DNA from: Clostridiales bacterium
GTDB lineage: Bacteria; Bacillota; Clostridia; Oscillospirales; Ruminococcaceae
Direction of reading: 5' to 3'
NCBI GenBank assembly: GCA_012523875.1
Contig: JAAYSW010000168.1
Location: forward strand, 1 to 8,507
DNA length: 8,507 nucleotides
Shown here: piece by piece, positions 1 to 7,465 of the stretch
Layout of the letters: each line of letters starts with the position of its first letter
How positions within the stretch are numbered: position 1 is the first letter of the stretch
Notes under the pieces: model-generated
The model's input: the letters and a program-made list of their open reading frames with translations, nothing else
What the model was told of the DNA's origin: nothing
Databases searched by the model: none
Position numbers and translations under genes: made by a program

Positions 1-626
1 ACAATTTCTACACCTTTTTTATTGGCATACCTTTTCAACCTTCCCCACTGTTCATAAAATTTATACTGAATAAACTTGAAAAAATCAATCTCCTCTGATA
101 GATTTAGCGTTACTTTTTCAATTGCAGATTCCTCACGCATCGCAAGACCTGTATCCCATTTATACCATGCCCTACCATCGTTTTCAAACTTTAATGCCAT
201 GAATAAGGCATAATCATCGAGCCATTCCTTGTTATTTAGCAAAAATTTTTGGTAGCCAGCTTGCGTTTTATTTTTAAAATTTTTATATGCTATCTTTAAG
301 ATATTAAAGCAGTGATTATATATCCTCCCATAATCAACGATTCGTTCGTTTTCACACCATTCTATATTATGATAATCAGATTTATCTAGCAACCCCTCCC
401 GTGCCAACATATCAAAATCAATAAAGTATGGATTTCCAGCAAAAGTAGAAAATGATTGATATGGAGAATCCCTATAACTTGTGGGTGATAGTGGTAGCAC
501 CTGCCATAATTTAATACCACTTCCAGCTAGAAAATCTACAAACCCATATGCATACTTCCCAAGCTTTCCTATACCATATTCAGATGGCAAACTTGAGATA
601 TGCATCAATATTCCTCCCTTTCTCAT
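1..626 (-). CDS. malQ: 4-alpha-glucanotransferase (amylomaltase, GH77), N-terminal part, cut by window edge
   Basis: The reading frame is open from the ATG at 624-626 to the left edge and gives 208 residues of an enzyme usually near 500. The family transfers alpha-1,4-glucan segments between maltodextrins in the cytoplasm during maltose or glycogen breakdown. Visible GH77 hallmarks are GGILMHISSLPSEYGIG near the start, then LWQVLPLSPTSYRDSPYQS, then FAGNPYFID, and further on DYGRIY, EWLDDYALFMALK and FKFIQYKFYEQW. The frame stops just before the place where GDIPIYV is expected. The catalytic residues lie beyond the window, so activity cannot be judged. The start is set by AAAGGTGG at 634-641, 7 bases upstream of the ATG; the second ATG at 603-605 would cut off the conserved GGIL. 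Its own promoter faces left, divergent from tex. Family assignment is secure; malQ as the symbol is conventional. Confidence 0.93.
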   Translation of the reverse strand, partial: MRKGGILMHISSLPSEYGIGKLGKYAYGFVDFLAGSGIKLWQVLPLSPTSYRDSPYQSFSTFAGNPYFIDFDMLAREGLLDKSDYHNIEWCENERIVDYGRIYNHCFNILKIAYKNFKNKTQAGYQKFLLNNKEWLDDYALFMALKFENDGRAWYKWDTGLAMREESAIEKVTLNLSEEIDFFKFIQYKFYEQWGRLKRYANKKGVEI

Positions 627-730
627 AAACAGCCCACCTTTCATTTATAGTTTTAAAATTAATAATAGAAATAAATTTAACTATATTTCTTAATTTAATA
701 TAAAATTCTTTCCACTTCCTATACATTAAA

Positions 731-760
731 ATTATAACATTAATCATCACTATTTATCAA
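731..760 (-). promoter_or_regulatory. Predicted promoter of malQ
   Basis: On the minus strand TTGATA (755-760) and TATAAT (731-736) are separated by 18 bases, and a TG one base before the -10 gives an extended -10 (TGTTATAAT). Transcription would begin near 724, leaving an AT-rich leader of about 100 bases. An alternative -35, TTGACT, lies too far away (23 bases). I saw no CcpA-type operator. Confidence 0.65.
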
Positions 761-809
761 GTCAAATTCCAATGCTTTTAAACTTTATTATTTCATTCCT
801 CTTTTATAA

Positions 810-838
810 TTGACATTATTCCTCATAACTGATACAAT
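810..838 (+). promoter_or_regulatory. Predicted sigma-A promoter of tex
   Basis: A perfect -35 TTGACA (810-815) is followed after 17 bases by TACAAT (833-838). Transcription would begin near 845, giving a leader of roughly 58 bases before the preferred tex ATG at 903. It is divergent from the malQ promoter in the same 276-base intergenic region (627-902), which otherwise shows only AT-rich sequence. Confidence 0.8.
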
Positions 839-902
839 ATAATAGAATTAATTGCTACTTTAAAATAATTAAGCTTGTTTAATGAAAGGTCGTTTGTATA
901 TA

Positions 903-3050
903 ATGGATATTAATAAAACCCTTGCTCAGGAATTTAAACTTAAACAGGAGCAAATTGAAAATACTATTTCTTTGTTTGATGATGGCAAGACTATCCCATT
1001 CATTGCTAGATATAGAAAAGAGCTTACTGGTTCACTCGATGACCAAATTCTTCGTGAAATAAATGATAGACTTACTTACCTTAGAAATCTCGAAAAAAGG
1101 AAGGATGAAATTGCATCCTCAATTGAGGAACAGGGGAAAATGACTGAAGAGCTTTCAAAGGCTATACAAAACGCTAAAACTCTTGTTGAGATTGAAGATT
1201 TATACCGCCCGTATAAACCTAAAAGAAAAACAAGAGCAAGTGTAGCTAGAGAAAATGGCCTAGAACCGCTTGCAATGATGGTGTTATTACAAAATCATGA
1301 TACTGACCCAGAACAAGAGGCTGAGAAGTTTATTGATGAGGAAAAAGGAATTGTCGATATCTATATGGCTTTGCAAGGGGCTATGGATATTATTGCTGAG
1401 GTTGTTTCTGATGATGCAGAATTAAGGAAATCACTCCGTGAAACAGTTACACGGCATGGCATAATCGCATCAAAAGCTTCTGATGAAACTGCTGAAAGCG
1501 TGTATGAGAATTATTATGACTACAACGAGCCTGTTAGTAAAATCGCCCAGCATAGAATTCTTGCTTTGGATAGGGGTGAGAAGGAAGGTTTCCTAAAGAT
1601 TTCTATTGCTATTCCTGAAGGTATGGGTACGCTGTTGCTAATTGATAAATACGTTAAAAATGATAGCAACTGTGGGAGACTTGTTAAGCTTGCTTGTGAA
1701 GATAGTTTTAAACGACTGATTTATCCATCAATTGAAAGAGAGATACGCTCTGAACTAACAGAAAATGCTGCTGAACAAGCCATAAAGGTTTTTGCTTCAA
1801 ATCTTCGCCAACTTTTAATGCAACCCCCTATTAAAAATACGGTTACTCTCGGGCTTGACCCTGCATATAGGACGGGCTGTAAAATTGCCGTTGTGGATAG
1901 CACTGGAAAGGTTTTAGACACTACTGTAATTTATCCTACACCTCCAATGAGCAAAATTAAAGAGGCAAAGGAAAAACTAACACAACTAATCGCTAAATAT
2001 GGCGTTACTACAATTGCAATCGGTAATGGGACTGCATCAAGGGAAAGTGAGGCATTTGTTGCTGAACTAATCAAGGAAATACCACAGAAAGTTAGTTACA
2101 TGGTTGTTAGTGAGGCTGGTGCATCTGTCTATTCTGCTTCAAAGCTTGCATCAGAAGAATTCCCACAGTATGAGGCCTCTCTTCGCAGTGCTATTTCAAT
2201 TGCAAGGCGACTACAAGACCCTCTTGCTGAACTCGTTAAAATCGATCCAAAGGCTATTGGTGTTGGACAATATCAACATGATATGCCAAAAACTAAAATG
2301 AATGAAGCCCTATCTGGTGTTGTTGAATCATGCGTTAACACTGTTGGGGTTGATTTAAACACTGCATCACATTCATTGCTTTCCTATATCGCTGGAATTA
2401 ACAATACCGTAGCTAAAAACATTGTTACCTATCGTGAAGAAAATGGTGCTTTTTCTGATAGAAAACAATTGCTTAAAGTAGCTAAACTTGGAAAAAAATC
2501 ATTTGAACAATGTGCTGGATTTTTACGTGTCAGAAACCCAAAAAATCCCCTTGATAACACTGCAGTTCATCCTGAAAGCTATAAAGCTGCACAGAGCCTC
2601 ATGGAGAAATGTGGATTTAATCTCGCCGATATTGGGAGTGATATAGCTATTGATATTGAAGGAAATGTTAAAACAATTGGGATTAATAAAATTAGTGAAA
2701 GCTTGGGATTGGGTGTGCCAACTCTAAAAGACATTATTACCGAACTTCAAAAGCCTGGGCGTGATGTGCGTGATGAGCTACCACCGCCGTTGCTTAGAAG
2801 TGGTGATATAATGGAAATGAAGGACCTCACTCCTGGCATGGAACTTGTTGGCACTGTGAGAAATGTTATTGATTTTGGAGCATTTGTGGATATTGGTGTG
2901 CATGAAGATGGACTTGTCCATATCTCACAAATTTGCGATAAATTTATAAAACATCCACTCGAAGCAGTTAAGGTAGGGGAAGTTGTTAAGGTTAAGGTTC
3001 TTGATATTGATTTAAATAGGAAGCGTATTGCACTTACTATGAGGTTTTAA
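903..3050 (+). CDS. tex: Tex family RNA-binding transcription accessory protein with S1 domain
   Basis: Tex (YhgF) is a cytoplasmic nucleic-acid-binding protein linked to transcription. The 715 residues match the usual Tex length and architecture: an N-terminal helical Tex region opening with MDINKTLAQEF and IPFIARYRKELTGSLDD; a YqgF/RNase-H-like domain at about 312-440 starting TVTLGLDPAYRTGCKIAVVD; helix-hairpin-helix repeats at about 485-545 (LLSYIAGIN, NGAFSDRKQLL); and an S1 RNA-binding domain at about 643-713 (GTVRNVIDFGAFVDIG...DGLVHISQI). The signature SEAGASVYSASKLA is intact. An ATG at 882 would add 7 residues, but it lacks a Shine-Dalgarno and Tex proteins normally begin at MDIN. 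GAAAGG at 884-889 precedes the 903 start with a rather long 13-base gap, so the exact start is slightly uncertain. It is probably monocistronic, with its own promoter and a terminator shared with the convergent ribosomal operon. Confidence 0.96.
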   Translation: MDINKTLAQEFKLKQEQIENTISLFDDGKTIPFIARYRKELTGSLDDQILREINDRLTYLRNLEKRKDEIASSIEEQGKMTEELSKAIQNAKTLVEIEDLYRPYKPKRKTRASVARENGLEPLAMMVLLQNHDTDPEQEAEKFIDEEKGIVDIYMALQGAMDIIAEVVSDDAELRKSLRETVTRHGIIASKASDETAESVYENYYDYNEPVSKIAQHRILALDRGEKEGFLKISIAIPEGMGTLLLIDKYVKNDSNCGRLVKLACEDSFKRLIYPSIEREIRSELTENAAEQAIKVFASNLRQLLMQPPIKNTVTLGLDPAYRTGCKIAVVDSTGKVLDTTVIYPTPPMSKIKEAKEKLTQLIAKYGVTTIAIGNGTASRESEAFVAELIKEIPQKVSYMVVSEAGASVYSASKLASEEFPQYEASLRSAISIARRLQDPLAELVKIDPKAIGVGQYQHDMPKTKMNEALSGVVESCVNTVGVDLNTASHSLLSYIAGINNTVAKNIVTYREENGAFSDRKQLLKVAKLGKKSFEQCAGFLRVRNPKNPLDNTAVHPESYKAAQSLMEKCGFNLADIGSDIAIDIEGNVKTIGINKISESLGLGVPTLKDIITELQKPGRDVRDELPPPLLRSGDIMEMKDLTPGMELVGTVRNVIDFGAFVDIGVHEDGLVHISQICDKFIKHPLEAVKVGEVVKVKVLDIDLNRKRIALTMRF

Positions 3051-3081
3051 CCTATCAAAGCTCCATTGGTTTGCATAAATA

Positions 3082-3120
3082 AAAAGCAAGAAGATTTCAT
3101 AAACTTCTTGCTTTTATTTT
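3082..3120. terminator. Bidirectional terminator between tex and rpsR
   Basis: A perfect 12-bp stem pairs AAAAGCAAGAAG (3082-3093) with CTTCTTGCTTTT (3104-3115) around a 10-base loop. T-rich sequence follows on the plus strand (3112-3120), and the minus strand also runs into T-rich sequence. The position between two convergent genes supports termination in both directions. Confidence 0.88.
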
Positions 3121-3142
3121 ATATTAAATTATAAAATACAGT

Positions 3143-3388
3143 TTAGTCACTTACATATGGCAATAATGCAATATGTCTTGCTCTCTTTATTGCAATTGTA
3201 AGCTCTCTTTGATGATAAGCACAAGTGCCTGTTACCCTTCTAGGTAAAATCTTAGCTCTGTCGGTCAAGCATTTCCTAAGCTTTGTAATATCCTTATAAT
3301 CAATTACATCCGCTCTATCAATACAAAAAGCACAAACCTTTCTGCGTGGTCTTTTACCACCTGGACGGTTATTTCTTTCTCTTTCCAT
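3143..3388 (-). CDS. rpsR: 30S ribosomal protein bS18, zinc-ligand type
   Basis: bS18 belongs to the platform of the small ribosomal subunit, next to bS6. The 81 residues carry the family core YKDITKLRKCL, KILPRRVTGT and IKRARHIALLPY. Four potential zinc ligands are visible: C19 and C22 in VCAFC, and C56 and H59 in TCAYH. This is the 'C+' pattern that some bacterial S18 proteins keep and others have lost, for example Bacillus subtilis as I recall it. AGGAGG (3397-3402) sits 8 bases before the ATG. It is the last gene of rpsF-ssb-rpsR, 39 bases after ssb, and is followed by the shared terminator. Confidence 0.98.
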   Translation of the reverse strand: MERERNNRPGGKRPRRKVCAFCIDRADVIDYKDITKLRKCLTDRAKILPRRVTGTCAYHQRELTIAIKRARHIALLPYVSD

Positions 3389-3427
3389 AGTTACAGCCTC
3401 CTAACGCTATAAACTTTTTCAAAACAA

Positions 3428-3901
3428 TTAAAATGGTATTTCACCATCACTTAATATTTCCTCAAAATCATTCAAATCACCAAGGCTAACTTGTTCCCTA
3501 TCTGATTCAGATTTTTGACTGTCCTGTGTATTTTCTTGCCTTGGAGGTTCAAAACTTTCATCAATATTGATTCCAGAGCCACCACCCTTTGATTCCCCAA
3601 AGCTAACATTATCTGCCTGAACTTCATAAGAATAACGCTTCACGCCATCCCTATCGGTATAATTATTATTCCTGAGGCTACCCTCTATTATAATCATTTT
3701 ACCCTTAGAAAAATAACGAGAAACAAACTCAGCAGTCTGTCGCCAAGTAGTTACATTAATAAAATCTGATAACCTTTCGCTACCCTTAGAGTAAGGGCGA
3801 TTGACAGCAACAGTAAACTTGCACAAAGAAATATTATTTGGCGTCTGCCTTAATTCAGGGTCAGCAACAAGTCTACCCATTAATATTACCTTATTAAGCA
3901 T
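3428..3901 (-). CDS. ssb: Single-stranded DNA-binding protein
   Basis: SSB coats single-stranded DNA during replication, recombination and repair, and recruits partner proteins through its C-terminal tip. The 157 residues show the OB-fold at about 1-105, opening with MLNKVILMGRLVADPELR and including FTVAVNR, DFINVTTWRQTAEFV and KGKMIIIEGSLR. A Gly/Ser/Gln-rich flexible linker follows, then an acidic tail ending DGEIPF, the usual docking tip. GGGGG (3910-3914) lies 8 bases before the ATG. The gene sits between rpsF and rpsR, the standard bacterial arrangement, 35 bases after rpsF, so it is co-transcribed with both ribosomal proteins. Confidence 0.98.
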   Translation of the reverse strand: MLNKVILMGRLVADPELRQTPNNISLCKFTVAVNRPYSKGSERLSDFINVTTWRQTAEFVSRYFSKGKMIIIEGSLRNNNYTDRDGVKRYSYEVQADNVSFGESKGGGSGINIDESFEPPRQENTQDSQKSESDREQVSLGDLNDFEEILSDGEIPF

Positions 3902-3936
3902 TGAAATCTCCCCCTCTTTCTAATAATTGAATAGAA

Positions 3937-4236
3937 TTAAACATTCTTAACTGTAATCAAAGAGCGTAATACACCCTCAGTAATATTAAATACTCTGTCT
4001 AATTCTGCTGGTAAATCAGGTTTTGATTCAAAATTATAAAGAACATAATATCCATCAATTTCATCTTCAATAGGATAAGCTAGCTTACGCTTCCCCCATT
4101 CATTAATCTCTTCTATCGTGCCTTCATTACTTTCAATCATCTGTTTAAACTTTTCGATTAGAGCTTTAATCGCCTCTTCTCCAAGTTTATTGTTTAAAAC
4201 AACAATCATTTCATAATTAGCCGTTAATTTTGCCAT
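3937..4236 (-). CDS. rpsF: 30S ribosomal protein bS6
   Basis: bS6 is a small-subunit platform protein that pairs with bS18. The 99 residues show the family pattern: YEMIVVLNNKLGEEAIKALI near the start, then EEINEWGKRKLAYPIEDEIDGYYVLYNFE, then LDRVFNITEGVLRSLITV. The frame is open further upstream to a GTG at 4264-4266, but a strong AAAAGGAGGT (4244-4253) stands 7 bases before the ATG at 4234-4236, and family members begin at that point. It is first in the rpsF-ssb-rpsR operon and is driven by a consensus promoter at 4297-4325 with a leader of about 55 bases that can fold (see the separate entry). Confidence 0.98.
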   Translation of the reverse strand: MAKLTANYEMIVVLNNKLGEEAIKALIEKFKQMIESNEGTIEEINEWGKRKLAYPIEDEIDGYYVLYNFESKPDLPAELDRVFNITEGVLRSLITVKNV

Positions 4237-4246
4237 TATTTGCACC

Positions 4247-4286
4247 TCCTTTTGGATTTCGCCCACACTTCATATGTGAGCAAGGA
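4247..4286 (-). promoter_or_regulatory. Structured leader of the rpsF operon, possible Shine-Dalgarno masking
   Basis: The leader RNA contains a 7-bp hairpin (4261-4267 with 4275-4281, one G-U pair, 7-base loop). Directly outside it, UCCUU (4282-4286) can pair with AAGGA of the rpsF Shine-Dalgarno (4247-4251). This could be translational feedback, because S6:S18 is known to bind its own mRNA in many bacteria. However, the CCG triplet typical of that known motif is absent here, so the match is uncertain. Confidence 0.35.
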
Positions 4287-4296
4287 TAACATTAAT

Positions 4297-4325
4297 ATTA
4301 TATAGATTATAATCTTGTTTGTCAA
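4297..4325 (-). promoter_or_regulatory. Consensus sigma-A promoter of rpsF-ssb-rpsR
   Basis: On the minus strand TTGACA (4320-4325) and TATAAT (4297-4302) are both perfect and spaced by 17 bases, as expected for a highly expressed ribosomal operon. Transcription would begin near 4290. The -35 starts 6 bases after the galU stop codon, with no convincing terminator between them, so read-through from galU is possible. Confidence 0.88.
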
Positions 4326-4331
4326 GCTTTT

Positions 4332-5207
4332 TTAAAAAGTTTTTACCAGTTCCTTTAGATAACCTTTAAATTCATTGCCAAATTCCCTGTTTTTTAACCC
4401 TACTTCAATAGATGCCTGCAAGATTCCAAGCTTATCACCCATATCATATCTCTTACCTGTAAAATCCACCCCTATCAAGCCATCCTTTATAGCTATTTCC
4501 CTCATTGCATCAGTAAGTTGCAGTTCGTTCCCGAAGCCATATGGAGTATGCTTAAGTATATCAAATATCTCTGGAGATAGAATGCATCTTCCTAGTATTG
4601 AAAACAGTGAATACTCCTTACCTTTTGTTGGTTTTTCTATCATATCAGTTATTTTGTAAATATTCTCACACATAAAGGAAAGCTCCATAGAAGAATATCT
4701 GTGTATATCATCCCTTGAAACCTTATTTATTCCAACTACACCCTTTCCATACTTCTCATAAGCTCTGCAAAGCTGTGCAGTACAAGGGTCCTCGCCTATA
4801 ATAACATCATCACCATATAAAATAACAAAAGGCTCATTCCCGACAAAATCTTTCGCTTGAAGCACAGCATGACCCAAGCCTTTTTGCTCTCGCTGTTTTA
4901 TATAAGTAATATTTGCAAGGTTTGCTATACCAATCACTTCATTAAGTAATTCCTTCTTACTTTCCCCACCAGCTTTAAGCTTTTTCTCAAGCTCTGGTGA
5001 TTTGCTAAAATGTTCCTCAATTATAGATTTTTCATCACTAATAATTATAAGTATATCAGTAATTCCACTCTCAGCTGCTTCCTCTACAATATACTGTATT
5101 GCTGGTTTATCGACTATTGGAATCATTTCCTTAGGCATAGCTTTTGTCGCTGGCAACATCCTTGTGCCAAGACCAGCTGCTGGAATTATTGCCTTTTTAA
5201 TCTTCAA
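4332..5207 (-). CDS. galU: UTP--glucose-1-phosphate uridylyltransferase
   Basis: GalU makes UDP-glucose from UTP and glucose-1-phosphate in the cytoplasm, supplying cell-envelope and exopolysaccharide glycans and galactose metabolism. The 291 residues match the bacterial family length. Visible motifs are the nucleotide-binding loop PAAGLGTRMLPATKAMPKEM (9-28), KPAIQYIVEEA (34-44), QREQKGLGHAV (105-115), the metal/nucleotide-site GDD (132-134), EKP (191-193) and FTGKRYDMGDKLG (249-261). No ATG fits the N-terminus; the start is a TTG at 5205-5207 with AGGGGG (5214-5219) 6 bases upstream. Its start is only 20 bases beyond the stop of the upstream zinc-finger membrane gene and no promoter is apparent in the gap, so the two probably share a transcript. 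The rpsF operon follows immediately, under its own promoter. Confidence 0.97.
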   Translation of the reverse strand: MKIKKAIIPAAGLGTRMLPATKAMPKEMIPIVDKPAIQYIVEEAAESGITDILIIISDEKSIIEEHFSKSPELEKKLKAGGESKKELLNEVIGIANLANITYIKQREQKGLGHAVLQAKDFVGNEPFVILYGDDVIIGEDPCTAQLCRAYEKYGKGVVGINKVSRDDIHRYSSMELSFMCENIYKITDMIEKPTKGKEYSLFSILGRCILSPEIFDILKHTPYGFGNELQLTDAMREIAIKDGLIGVDFTGKRYDMGDKLGILQASIEVGLKNREFGNEFKGYLKELVKTF

Positions 5208-5227
5208 TATTAACCCCCTGTAATAAA

Positions 5228-6163
5228 TTAATTAAATATAAAGAAAAAAGCCATAATCATAAAAAATGTCAAGGCTAAATATAAAACTAAATTTAATGCC
5301 ATATTCATAAAAGCCACTCCGCCCTCGGATTTTATCTCGCTACGTTGAATGCTAGCTGAACTAGTTCTCTGCTTAATTTTTTTAATTTTGTTTAATGCGT
5401 ATCTATAATAAAACCAATTCCCAAACACACACATACTGATTCTAAAAGCATATGATAACAAGCTACATATTATAGAAACATTTCTAAAAATCATGCTTTC
5501 AAAGTTTATATTAGCAACAATTTTACTTGTTATATCAATAGTCGACATATCGTACATTAATGTTGGTACTGAAATCATAAACCTAAAAAGTAGTGCAAAA
5601 ACCCAGAAAACATACATTTTTCGGTTTGCAAAATAAAAATCCGAAAAGAACAAACATGACACATTAAGTGACCACTTCTTCCCTGTATCACTCATGCGTT
5701 TAAATAGTGGCAAGTAATAATATGTGTTGGAGCCGATAAAATCTGCTAATTCCTCTATTGTTACACCCTCAATTTTTTCTTTAGGGTCAAACCCACAGTA
5801 CCTATCACCCAAATTTAATGAAAACATTCTAACAGTTGCATCATCCATATTCGGTTCTACTTGCTCGGCTTTAACTGCCTCTAAGCTTAAATCCATACCA
5901 CACTTTTCACAATATTTGCTATGAATATTATTTTTATGGCTACAATTCTTACAGATAGCCCTTTCTGCTTTCTTTTTCTTAATTTCAAATTCAGTACGCC
6001 AGCTACCATTTTCTTTGTGTAACCTTTCATTTATACATGTACCTTTTTCATTATAACATTCACGATGATATGGTGTGCCACATTCGGGGCAAACCACAAT
6101 ATCAGAATCATTCACAAACTTCTCATCACAGGCAATGCATTTACTTCCAGTATAATCGAACAT
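5228..6163 (-). CDS. Prokaryotic RING-finger / zinc-ribbon protein with C-terminal membrane domain
   Basis: This is a 311-residue protein of unknown function. Residues 1-50 form a prokaryotic RING-type zinc finger with C9, C12, C25, C28, H33, C36 and C43 (DIVVCPECGTPYHRECY). Residues 71-88 are a zinc ribbon (CKNC...CEKC). A segment at about 125-160 (IEGVTIEELADFIGSNTYYYLPLFKRM) precedes a membrane region resembling DUF2628, with WSLNVSCLFF...ANRKMYVFWVF at 164-189. Hydrophobic stretches lie at about 184-204, 226-252 and 285-311. The layout suggests a cytoplasmic zinc-binding head on a membrane anchor. An ATG at 6173-6175 adds MEEC, but GGAGG lies inside that extension, 5 bases before the ATG at 6161-6163, so the shorter start is preferred. 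It has its own promoter and lies 20 bases before galU. The domain calls come from pattern recognition; no activity, including ubiquitin ligation, should be assumed. Confidence 0.85.
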   Translation of the reverse strand: MFDYTGSKCIACDEKFVNDSDIVVCPECGTPYHRECYNEKGTCINERLHKENGSWRTEFEIKKKKAERAICKNCSHKNNIHSKYCEKCGMDLSLEAVKAEQVEPNMDDATVRMFSLNLGDRYCGFDPKEKIEGVTIEELADFIGSNTYYYLPLFKRMSDTGKKWSLNVSCLFFSDFYFANRKMYVFWVFALLFRFMISVPTLMYDMSTIDITSKIVANINFESMIFRNVSIICSLLSYAFRISMCVFGNWFYYRYALNKIKKIKQRTSSASIQRSEIKSEGGVAFMNMALNLVLYLALTFFMIMAFFFIFN

Positions 6164-6238
6164 ACACTCCTCCATTTCCTAAACATACTTATATATTCTA
6201 ATCTACTATTTCTATTTATTTTATAATCATGCATTTAT

Positions 6239-6266
6239 ATTATACCACATTATATATTTATTTCAA
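6239..6266 (-). promoter_or_regulatory. Predicted promoter of the RING/zinc-ribbon gene and galU
   Basis: On the minus strand TTGAAA (6261-6266) and TATAAT (6239-6244) are 16 bases apart, and a TGG before the -10 makes it an extended -10. Transcription would start near 6232, about 69 bases before the preferred ATG. It is divergent from the prfB promoter 18 bases away. Confidence 0.7.
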
Positions 6267-6283
6267 TGTTTTTAAAAAAATAT

Positions 6284-6312
6284 TTGCAGGTATAGGATTA
6301 TTATTGTATAAT
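6284..6312 (+). promoter_or_regulatory. Predicted sigma-A promoter of prfB
   Basis: TTGCAG (6284-6289) and TATAAT (6307-6312) are spaced by 17 bases. Transcription would begin near 6319, giving a leader of about 46 AT-rich bases that contains the GAAAGGA ribosome-binding site. Confidence 0.72.
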
Positions 6313-6364
6313 AAATATATAATTAATTGTGATAATTATTTCTTATATTTGAAAGGATTTGTGT

Positions 6365-7465
6365 ATGGTTTTATTATATGATTTAAAAAACGAACTAAGC
6401 TCCTATAGCCAACAGATAAAAGAATTAAAAGACGTATTGAGTATAGATAAGGCTAAGAACGAATTAGCTGAACTCAAGAAAGAAACAAGTGCTGACGGGT
6501 TTTGGAATGATGTTGAAAATTCTCAAATCGCCATGAAAAAAATTAAGGCTCTTGAAAATAAAATTACCCGATTTAATAAGCTTAATGAATCGCTTGAGGA
6601 TATTCTTACACTAATTGATTTGTCATTAGAAGAGGGAGATGAAAGTGTTGTTGATGAAATCCTTTCCTCAGCAAATGAATTTAAAAAGAATATTGAGGAC
6701 GAAAAGCTATCCACACTCCTCACTGGTGAATATGATAGCCATAATGCCATACTTTCTTTCCATGCGGGTGCTGGTGGTACGGAGGCACAGGATTGGGCAG
6801 AAATGTTATACAGAATGTATAATCGTTGGGCAGAACGTCGAAACTTTAAGGTAAAATTATTGGATTATTTAGATGGTGATGAGGCTGGGCTAAAGAGTGC
6901 ATCAATTCTTGTAGAAGGGCTTAATGCATATGGTTTTCTTAAATCTGAAGCCGGGGTACATAGGCTTGTAAGGATATCTCCCTTCGATTCTTCAGGGCGA
7001 CGTCATACTTCCTTTGCCGCACTTGAAGTGATGCCAGAAATTGATGATAGTATTGTAATTGATATAAAGCCTGAGGAATTAAGAGTTGATACCTTCCGCT
7101 CTAGTGGGGCTGGTGGGCAACATGTTAATAAAACTGAATCAGCAATAAGAATCACACATATTCCAACCGGTGTTGTAGTTTCATGCCAAACACAAAGAAG
7201 TCAACACCAAAATCGTGATTATGCTATGAAGATGCTACGCTCAAAACTTATTGAAATAAAGGAACGGGAGCATCTTGATAAGATTACGGATATAAAAGGC
7301 ATCCAGCGTGAAATTGCATGGGGTGCACAAATCCGCTCATATATATTTATGCCCTACACTCTTGCTAAAGACCACCGAACTGGTTATGAAAATGGAAATA
7401 TTAATGCTGTTATGGATGGAGATTTGGATGGATTTATTACTGAGTTCTTAAAAAGTTTGACTTAA
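6365..7465 (+). CDS. prfB: Peptide chain release factor 2, single frame without programmed frameshift
   Basis: RF2 reads UGA and UAA stop codons on the ribosome and triggers peptide release. The 366 residues include the codon-recognition tripeptide SPF (205-207) and the catalytic GGQ loop (SSGAGGQHVNKTESA, GGQ at 250-252), with SPF rather than the PxT type separating it from RF1. The N-terminal helical region (about 1-110), GAGGTEAQDW (135-144) and GVHRLVRISPFDSSGRRHTSFA are standard. The start is the ATG at 6365 with GAAAGGA (6351-6357) 7 bases upstream; the frame is open two codons further to a TTG but lacks suitable spacing. Many RF2 genes carry a +1 frameshift (CTTTGAC after an internal Shine-Dalgarno) near codon 25. 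Here that region reads straight through as LKDVLSIDKAKNEL, so this autoregulation is absent. Confidence 0.97.
   Translation: MVLLYDLKNELSSYSQQIKELKDVLSIDKAKNELAELKKETSADGFWNDVENSQIAMKKIKALENKITRFNKLNESLEDILTLIDLSLEEGDESVVDEILSSANEFKKNIEDEKLSTLLTGEYDSHNAILSFHAGAGGTEAQDWAEMLYRMYNRWAERRNFKVKLLDYLDGDEAGLKSASILVEGLNAYGFLKSEAGVHRLVRISPFDSSGRRHTSFAALEVMPEIDDSIVIDIKPEELRVDTFRSSGAGGQHVNKTESAIRITHIPTGVVVSCQTQRSQHQNRDYAMKMLRSKLIEIKEREHLDKITDIKGIQREIAWGAQIRSYIFMPYTLAKDHRTGYENGNINAVMDGDLDGFITEFLKSLT

Noticed and set aside
481..693. Plus-strand 70-codon frame opposite malQ
   Set aside because: It lies antisense to the conserved malQ N-terminus and runs into the AT-rich intergenic region, with no ribosome-binding site or recognisable domain.
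882..902. Upstream ATG extending tex by 7 residues (MKGRLYI)
   Set aside because: No Shine-Dalgarno precedes it, and Tex proteins conventionally start at the MDINKTLAQ-like segment; GAAAGG inside the extension fits the 903 start better.
4237..4266. GTG start extending bS6 by 10 residues
   Set aside because: The extension contains the strong rpsF ribosome-binding site and one arm of the leader hairpin, and is not part of the S6 family.
5002..5223. Hydrophobic plus-strand frames opposite the galU N-terminus
   Set aside because: Hydrophobicity is a by-product of reading the antisense of galU; there is no start signal and two overlapping frames compete.
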